64,000 nt of DNA from assembly GCF_030272615.1 (NCBI RefSeq), contig NC_081410.1:510069442-510133441 (forward strand), in the 5' to 3' direction. Every line of letters starts with the position of its first letter. Position 1 is the stretch's first letter. The translations under genes were made by a program, and so were the position numbers. Positions 57,449 to 64,000 of the stretch are shown one piece after another. Origin of the DNA: Cryptomeria japonica (taxonomy: Eukaryota > Streptophyta > Pinopsida > Cupressales > Cupressaceae). The notes below the pieces were generated by a model. It searched no databases and was not told the DNA's origin. It saw only the letters and a program-made list of their open reading frames with translations.

Positions 57449-59314
57449 CTATTTGACATACTTGGACTGAGTGATAAAGATTCCATCTTTCATCTGTTGA
57501 ATCTGTAGTCCAATGAAGAACTTAATCTCCCCTATGAGTGACATCTCAAACTCTTTCTTCATCTCATCTGCAAACTTATGACTCATCTTGTCATTTCCAC
57601 CAAAGATAATGTCATCAACAAATACCTCATAGATCAAGATCTGATCTCCTTTAGACTTCAAGTAGATATTGCTATCTTCACTTGTTCTCTCAAATCCAAT
57701 CTTCACAAGATGGGAGTGTAGGCCTTCATGCCATGCTCTAGGTGCCTTCTTTAGACCATATAAGGTTTTATGTAGCCTACACACCATGTCACTGTCTTCA
57801 GATAGGTCAAACCCATGTGGTTGCTCTATATACACCTCCTCTTCAAGTACACCATTTAGGAATGTAGATTTTACATCCATTTGATATACTTTGAATCCTT
57901 TAAAAGCTGCATATGCAAGAAGCATATGAACTCCTTCCAATCTGGCTACAGGAGAAAAGGTTTCTCCATAGTCTTCTCCTTCTTCTTGGGCATAACCTTT
58001 ACATACCAGTCTGGCTTTGTTTCTAATCACTGTGCCATCCTCATTCAGCTTATTTCTGAAAACCCATTTGGTACCAATGACATTTTTATGCTCCGGTCTG
58101 AGTACCAAAGACCATGTACCATTTCTCTCTATCTGGTCAAGTTCCTCTTCCATTGCCTTGAACCAGTCTTCATCTTTATGTGCCTCTTTGAATGATTTAG
58201 GTTCAAATTGAGAGATCATACATGAGTTTTCTCTGACCTTTCTTCTTGTAAGTATTCCTACATCCATATCTCCTATGATCTTCTTAGGATCATGATTCAG
58301 CTTGACATACCAAGGAATGGTCTTGATAGATTCCTCTTTCTTTTCTTCTTCATCCTCATCTCCATCAGTATCAGCATGTACATCTATCGGTGTAGGAACA
58401 CTATTACTAGTACTTGGTTGACTGGCAACCAGTTCCCAGAAGGTTACAACCAGTTCATTTACCACTTTCTCATTGCCGGTTTCCTCAGTTTTCTCAGAGG
58501 TTTCATCAACTCTTACATTGATGCTTTCCATAATTCTCTGAGTCCTATTATTGAAACACTTGAGAGCTTTGCTCTTGGTGGAATACCCTAGGGATATTCC
58601 CTCATCGCATTTTGCATCAAATTTTCTCTGGTGTTCGCTCCTCTTGATGTAACATTTGCTACCAAACACTCTAAAGTAGCTAACCACGGGTGTCTTACTG
58701 GTCCAATACTCATAAGGAGTTTTATCCTTACCTTTCTTGATGAGTACCCAGTTCATTATGTAGACTGCAGTGCTCACTACTTCTCTCCAAAAGTTGTGAG
58801 CTACCTTTCCTTGAATCAGCATTGTTCTTGTTACTTCAACCACAGTCCGATTATTCCTCTTTGCTAGGCCATTCTGTTGTGGAGTCCAGGGGGCAGACAG
58901 TTGCCTCTTGATGCCATGTCCTTCACAGTATTTGTTGAATTCACGAAAAGTGAATTCCCCTCCTTGATCAGTTTTCAGGCACTTGATCCTTTTACCGCTT
59001 TCCTTCTCCACTAATGCTCTGAAAGCTTTGAACTTTGCAAAAGCTTTAGACTTATCTTCCAAGAATGTGACCCACATCATTCTTGAGAAGACATCAATGG
59101 GAATCATGAAGTACCTATCACGTTGCACACTCCTAGTTTTCATAGGACCACACAAATTAGTATGCACAAGATCAAGCAAATTGTCAATACTGAAAGGTTT
59201 ACCTTTAAAGGTTGAGGAAGACATTTTCCCCAGTTGACACTCTCTGTACAAGGTATTTTCTGGTTTTCTCAGCACCGGCAACCCTCTAACTGCCTTGATC
59301 TTACTAGCCTTCAC
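57449..59314 (-). pseudogene. pol: Copia A integrase and RT (one long open frame)
   Basis: 621 open codons. Integrase: CQLGK end of the zinc domain, then the core with VHTNLCGP, where the first catalytic Asp is Asn (codon 59158-59156), KTDQGGEF with the second Asp intact, and [10 protein letters not shown], where the catalytic Glu is Lys (codon 58861-58859). Integrase is therefore dead although the frame is open. An acidic linker follows ([15 protein letters not shown]), then [56 protein letters not shown] and the catalytic [10 protein letters not shown]. The frame ends in a TAG before VLKTFGMED. Confidence 0.9.
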
Positions 59315-59329
59315 AATGTTATCAGTTTA

Positions 59330-59735
59330 CATGGAAGAGTCTCCTATGCCATATCCAGCTATCATCAAATTTAGCCATAAGACATGTACTTATATTTGCA
59401 TTCAGCTGAAATAGATTACCTTTGGTCTGCATACCGGTGGCCACTAATTCACCATTCTTTCCTTTGATTCTGTACACTCCATTCTTGAATTCCAGAGTGA
59501 GACTGCTATCATTCAGCTGGGAACACTCAGAAGGTTGTGTCTTAGACCATCAACCCAATACACATTGTCAGCACTACTCTTTCCATTTAGAGAGATGGAC
59601 CCTCTACCTTTGACCATACATGGTGCATCATTACCAAAGCAAACCACACCACCATCATACTCTTCCAAGGATAGAAAGTTGCTCTAGTCACCAGTCATAT
59701 GGTGAGAATAGCCACTGTTAATATCCACTCATTGG
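59330..59735 (-). pseudogene. Copia A protease, catalytic Asp lost
   Basis: Minus strand DINSGYSHHMTGD, where the family has DSGCSHHMTGD: the catalytic Asp is Asn (AAC, codon 59719-59717) and Cys is Tyr. A TAG follows GD. Further on, LSLEEYDGG, APCMVKGRGSISLNGK and DNVYWVDGLRHNLLSV run toward the integrase with frame breaks. Confidence 0.75.
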
Positions 59736-60762
59736 AATTATCAAAGCAGGAGACAAGAGCCTTCTTGTCTAACACATCTTCCTTGACAGCAAAAAACATA
59801 ATATCTTCGTTTTCTTCATCTTTTGACTCCTCATCTATGACACCTTCATCATCTTTGACAAAATAGTTTCTCCGGTTTCCTCCTTTGAATTTCTTGAACC
59901 TTTCCGATTTGTCCTTGTTGTCACCATTAGGACAGTTTACAGCAATATGTCCTATTTGGTTACAAGAAAAGCATTTCAAAGGGAGCTTACCTCTGTATTT
60001 ACTGGTTCCTTTAGGAAGTTTCCTGACAAGAAGAGCTTCAAATGCCATTAGAATCTCCTCATCATCCATTTCTCTGCTCTGTCTTGGTTCACCACTAGTA
60101 CTAGCTTCTTTTCCTTTTCTAGATGATACAGCAGAAGCTTTAAAGGTTGATTCAGTCTTTTGAATACTGCCATCAAAAATATTTAGCTCATAGGCTCTCA
60201 ACTTTGCAATGATGGAGTCTAGAGATACCTTAGTCTTGTCTATTGATCTCAACTCCTGAATAGCAACAACCCTTATTACATAGACCGGTAATAAGGATCT
60301 CAGGACTTTTCTTACCATAGTGGAATCTTCCATTTTACCACCCGCACTCTTGATATCTCCGACAACAATTTTGATTCTTATTCCATACTGTTGAATGGTC
60401 TCACCTTCAACCATCTGCATGTCTTCAAACTTCCCTCTAAGGCTTTCTTCCTTATCTTGTTTTACATGCTCATCACCGCCATAGATATTTTCAAGAGTAT
60501 CCGAAACTTCTTTGGAATTTACTTTATCTTGGACATCGATAAACTCAATGTCAGATAAACTACTAATTAGGGCTTCCATGACTTGCCCATTCTTCTGCAT
60601 CTCTCTCTTTTGGTCATCAGTGAGAGTACCGGTAGGGGAAACATAAGCATTCTCAACATAGCTTCAGTGTTAAGCACCCATTCTTTTGATGTATATCTTC
60701 ATTCTGTCTTTCCATATACTGAAATTATCTTTGTTGAAATTTGCACCTTCCCTCTTCATCAT
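59695..60762 (-). pseudogene. gag: Copia A gag
   Basis: Starts at ATG 60762 (MMKREGANFNKDNFSIWK, a usual copia gag opening), with two early stops near 60667 and 60661. The UBN2-type region continues through LENIYGGDEHVKQDKEESL, MVEGETIQQYGIRI and VRKVLRSLLPVY, then a zinc knuckle CFSCNQIGHIAVNC (about 59930-59975) and an acidic tail. In the family it forms the particle and binds RNA. Confidence 0.85.
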
Positions 60763-60820
60763 TAGACTGGGATCTTTTCCTCAACCGGTTAAGCTTATAG
60801 CACAAAGGACCTGGAGGACG

Positions 60821-60832
60821 CTCTGATACTAA
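60821..60832 (-). other. Primer-binding site of copia A
   Basis: Minus strand TAGTATCAGAGC beginning two bases inside the 5' LTR. It matches the common plant copia site TGGTATCAGAGC (initiator tRNA-Met) except for a G-to-A change at the second base. Confidence 0.75.
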
Positions 60833-60833
60833 T

Positions 60834-62310
60834 TGATAACATAATGATGAATGGATAGTACCAAACCGGTACTGAGAGGGGGGTGAATCAGTATAGACAA
60901 AAACTCAATCCTAAACCGGTTTGTCATCAAACACTATGCTTTGGCAGACAAACAGTAACATCGGTCTTAAATAGAGTACAACTGGCAAAACCCAGAATAA
61001 CTGAGACAAGCATAAACTGGTTGATACTTATCTTTTCATACAATCTAATACTTCATTTCCATTTCACCCTAGTGAATGAATAGGTAATCTATCATCAAAG
61101 ATATATAAATAGCTAGATCAACATGATTAACCTTCAGACACAAATCATTTAAACCATCACATGAATGACACCACACATGACACACAGATTTTTCACATGG
61201 AAACCCAATTGGGAAAAACCACGGTGGGGATGAATACTCACAAGCTATTTTTTAACTCTTTAGAAGTCCACTCTGTTAGGAGCCTTGTCCGGTTAAAGAT
61301 TGATACAATAGGTTCTGTTAGGAACTGGTCCTATTAGGGATCACCCGGTTAAGGGATGGCCAGAATACCTGTTTAAGGGTTAAACCCTGTTAAAGGTTAC
61401 CTTGTTAGAGGATTTCAAGAACTCAATGGTTTGAGTCACCCTTTTAAGGGATTTACAGTAAGTCGATTAAAGCTACCCTGTTAAGGGATTTCCCAACTAT
61501 TGAAGTGGTTAGAGATCAACAGGTATTACAATGATCTGGTAACAACACTCAATGCCAATGAAGATCTGCTTTAGCTCCTCTTCACCTTTTGCACTTACAC
61601 TCTATAGGTATCACTTCTCTTTTTTGGTCTGGCAAGAATCACACATCTCTTCTCTTGGATATACACACACAACTTTTGCCAACAACCTCATAAAGAAACA
61701 CAACATCGACCTTATAGGAAATAGATAGGGTGGTAGCATAAACCCTAAACCCTAAACCTGTTAGGTTAAGCAATTCAAACGGTTCAATCCTGACCATTGA
61801 GCATATTGCATTAAATGCAACAGTCTTGAACCAATCTCAAGACATTATCCATCATTCGTTTTCCACCAATTTCATGGTGGCTGATAACCATCACACGTTA
61901 TCACCATTTACGAACTTTGCACATTCCCAAGGTAGATAGGAACAATCTCCTACATGCAAGATCCTTCACATGCACAAGGCTGACATGGCAACACGATCTA
62001 TTCTTTGTTACAATGATAACTCATCACACAAAGTCACCAGTTGAGTCACACAGGCTTGAATTACTTCAATCGGAAATCCTGAAGTTGAGACTACCAATCG
62101 GTAGTCATACAAAGCTTCCATGTACCAGTTCCCATAACCGCATGTCAGTTTACCTGGAACAAACATATCGCTTCACTTTGGCACATATACCGGTTCACAA
62201 TGTTAGACCGGTTCTTGGTAACATACCGGTTCTCTCTTCTTCAACATATTCACATCAATGACAACATACAATGTCATCATGTCCTCATACCGGTTCACAT
62301 AATGCCAACA
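60834..62310 (-). repeat. 5' LTR of copia A
   Basis: Outer end at 62310 (minus strand TGTTGGCATTATG), inner end at 60834. Rich in CCGGT/ACCGGTT motifs, and it contains a short AAACCCTAAACCCT run near 61743-61757, also in the other LTR. Confidence 0.93.
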
Positions 62311-62315
62311 TGTTA

Positions 62316-63720
62316 TTCTTTTCAATTTGTTCTAATTCTTCTTCCATAGCTTTAATCCAGTGTTTATCTTCCTATGCCTCATTAATTGATGTTGGTTCAA
62401 TTTGAGAATTAAGACATACCTCTTCATTTTCTAGTCTTTCTCTTGTCATAACTCCCCTATATTTGTTCCCAATTATCTAATTTTCAAAGTGTTTTAATCT
62501 TACATACTGGGGTGTCTTTGTTTGCTGCAGTTCTTCAGTTACAGTGGAATTTTTAGATGATACCAGTGTAACTCAATCTTTATTCTGTACTAGTGGGTTC
62601 AATGTAGGTTCATTTGTCAGTATCTCTATTGCTGGTTTAGAGTCTATATACCTTGAAGTTATTCTAAACTGTTCATCAATTTTCACATTTGTACTCTCAA
62701 CAATTTTCTGCAATCTCTTGTTAAAACATCTATCTACCTTTCTCTTAGATGAATAACCAAGAAATATTCCTTCATCACTTCTAGGATCAAATTTGCCAGT
62801 ATACTCATCTCTTCTAATATAGCATTTACTTCCAAATATTCTAAAATATTTAAGAGTAGGAGTAATACCAAACCATAGTTCATGAGGGGTCTTACTAGTT
62901 TCACCTTTGATATGAACTTTGTTGAATGTGTAGACTGTTGTGCTTACTATCTCTCTCCAATATATATGCAGTAGATTTGCTTCTGATAACATACTTCTAG
63001 CAACATCCAAAATAGTTCTATTTTTCCTTTCTACAACTCCATTCTGTTGTGGTGTCCGGGGTGCTGATAACTATCTTCTGATTCCATTTACTTCACAGAA
63101 TGTATTAAATTGCTTAGATGTGAATTCACCTCCTTGATCTGATCTCAAACATTTGATTTTCTTACCAGATTCATTTTCTACCATCACCTTGAATAGCTTG
63201 AATTTCCCAAGTGCTTCTGATTTTTCTCTGAGAAAAGTAACCCAACACATTCTAGAATAGTCATCAATGATTAGCATGAAATATCTATCACATTGTAAGC
63301 TTTTAGTTCTAGTTGGACCACATAAATCAGTATGAATTAAGCCAAGAGCATTATTGGATTTTTCTGGAATACTTTTAAAAGATGCTCTCACTTGTTTTCC
63401 AAATTGACATTCTTTACATATCGGATTGTGAGGCTTAACAATCTTATGTAAATCTCTAACTGCTTTAGTTGTACTGATTTTCACATTGCATTCAATGTTT
63501 ACATGACAAAGTCTCTTATGCCATAGCCAACTTTCATCAATATGTGAAATCAAGCATGTCTTTTCATTGTTATTTAAATTAAAGATATTACCTCTAGTTT
63601 GATTACCGGTTGCAATTTCTAAACCAATTCTGTTCATAATTTTGCATTTCCCATTCTTGAATTGTAATTGAAATCCTTTTTCAACTAATTGACTAATACT
63701 CAAAAGATTATGCTTTAAAC
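62316..63720 (-). pseudogene. pol: Copia B integrase and start of RT
   Basis: Zinc region WHKRLCHVN ... CKECQFGK (about 63415-63545), catalytic core IHTDLCGP (Asp), RSDQGGEF (Asp) and NGVVERKNRT (Glu), all three acidic residues present. A TAG at 63071-63073, where Gln is expected, splits it. Then FRIFGSKCYIRRDE and FLGYSSKRK, a linker with stops (about 62350-62570), and IKAMEEELEQIEKN of RT up to the TGTTA target site at 62311. Confidence 0.88.
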
Positions 63721-63870
63721 CTTTAACATAGTAAACATTATCGATATTATTCTTACCATCAAGAGATAGTACCTTTTCCTTTGATCAAACAAGCTTTATC
63801 ACCAGTCATGTGATGTGAACATCCTGAATCAATGATCCATTCATCCTCAACTTCAACTTTAGCTACCAGG
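63720..63870 (-). pseudogene. Copia B protease, shortened
   Basis: EWIIDSGCSHHMTGD is intact (catalytic Asp codon 63830-63828) but is followed at once by KACLIKGKGT. About 20 residues present in element A between these blocks are missing, and a one-base shift comes before SLDGKNNIDNVYYV. Upstream, to the right edge, acidic codons of the gag end are visible. Confidence 0.75.
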
Positions 63871-64000
63871 GCCTACTCTACCGATTAAACAACAGGTGTT
63901 AGTTGATCTTCTATTATAGCAACAAAAACCCATCCATTGTCTATCGGATCCTCATCAGAATCATCAGTGACTCCCTCATCAGCAAGATAACAAGATTTGT

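Larger units (their letters stand above)
54945..62310 (-). mobile_element. Ty1/copia element A, complete, nested in B
   Basis: LTRs of 1,479 bp (54945-56423) and 1,477 bp (60834-62310) share TGATAAC/CCAACA ends. The flanks are TGTTA at 54940-54944 and TGTTA at 62311-62315, a perfect 5-bp target duplication. Joining B across it restores the codon run EQIEKNN then [10 protein letters not shown] of copia RT, confirming nesting. Sampled LTR blocks differ at roughly 4-10 percent of sites. Order on the minus strand is 5' LTR, primer site, gag, protease, integrase, RT, RNase H, polypurine tract, 3' LTR. Confidence 0.95.
52065..63999 (-). mobile_element. Ty1/copia element B, interrupted by element A
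   Basis: Read on the minus strand it enters from beyond the right edge: protease (63770-63850), integrase (62573-63720), start of RT (62316-62400), then the nested element A, then the rest of RT (54317-54944), RNase H (53491-54258), a 3' UTR, a polypurine tract (AAAGGGGGAGAT at about 53119-53130) and the 3' LTR (about 52065-53118). Its own 5' LTR and gag lie outside the window. Stops and frameshifts throughout. Confidence 0.9.

Noticed and set aside
1-63999. tRNA, rRNA, CRISPR or bacterial-type features
   Set aside because: None seen. The content is eukaryotic: introns, LTR elements and LINEs.

Overview
The window is plant nuclear DNA and is almost entirely transposable elements of several ages. 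The best-supported ordinary host gene is a WD40-repeat gene of the JINGUBANG type (33129-34397, + strand). A plant mobile domain (PMD) gene relic at the left edge and the very large Tat-type Ty3 element both restrict the source to plants. The loose, AT-rich spacing, heavy nesting and old, stop-ridden elements suggest a very large genome such as a conifer, but this is inference and no species can be named.

Layout. 1-2936 (-) is a two-exon PMD pseudogene with a recognisable TATA box, first exon and splice sites; its intron holds two degenerate minisatellites. 3063-23851 (+) is one 20.8-kb Ty3 element inserted about 28 bp upstream of that TATA box. Its two LTRs are about 6.8 kb each. Each LTR carries an array of imperfect hairpins and then a decayed reading frame of about 1,200 codons, placed just upstream of the presumed LTR core promoter (in U3). 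The internal part encodes gag, protease, an archaeal-type RNase H, reverse transcriptase, a degenerate second RNase H and integrase. 23852-24860 is the right end of another LTR element (polypurine tract plus LTR, with an array of AT-rich palindromes). 24860-27040 (-) is a Ty1/copia fragment (LTR, primer site, gag). 27041-30050 looks like another Ty3 3' end and LTR, with a 301-bp tandem duplication. 30050-32970 has no recognisable gene. 33129-34397 is the WD40 gene, followed by decayed LINE pieces (34680-37112), a duplicated scrap of the WD40 gene's 3' end (37113-37410) and more LINE-like debris to 39625.

40263-48250 (+) is a full-length LINE bounded by a perfect 15-bp target duplication. Besides ORF1 and ORF2 it carries a third reading frame (46379-48015) between ORF2 and the 3' tail. 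49790-51020 (+) is an old copia pol relic and 51026-51625 (-) a truncated LINE tail. From about 52065 to the right edge lies copia element B (-). Its pol gene is split by a complete nested copia element A (54945-62310, -) with perfect TGTTA target duplications.

No element looks fully coding-competent: stops, frameshifts and catalytic-residue losses are visible throughout, and many look like cytosine deamination (CAG to TAG, TGG to TAG). The most unusual items are the giant coding LTRs with their hairpin array, the LINE third ORF, and the shared layout of those two accessory proteins (N-terminal domain, basic nuclear-signal-like centre, helical C-terminus) in unrelated retroelement classes.
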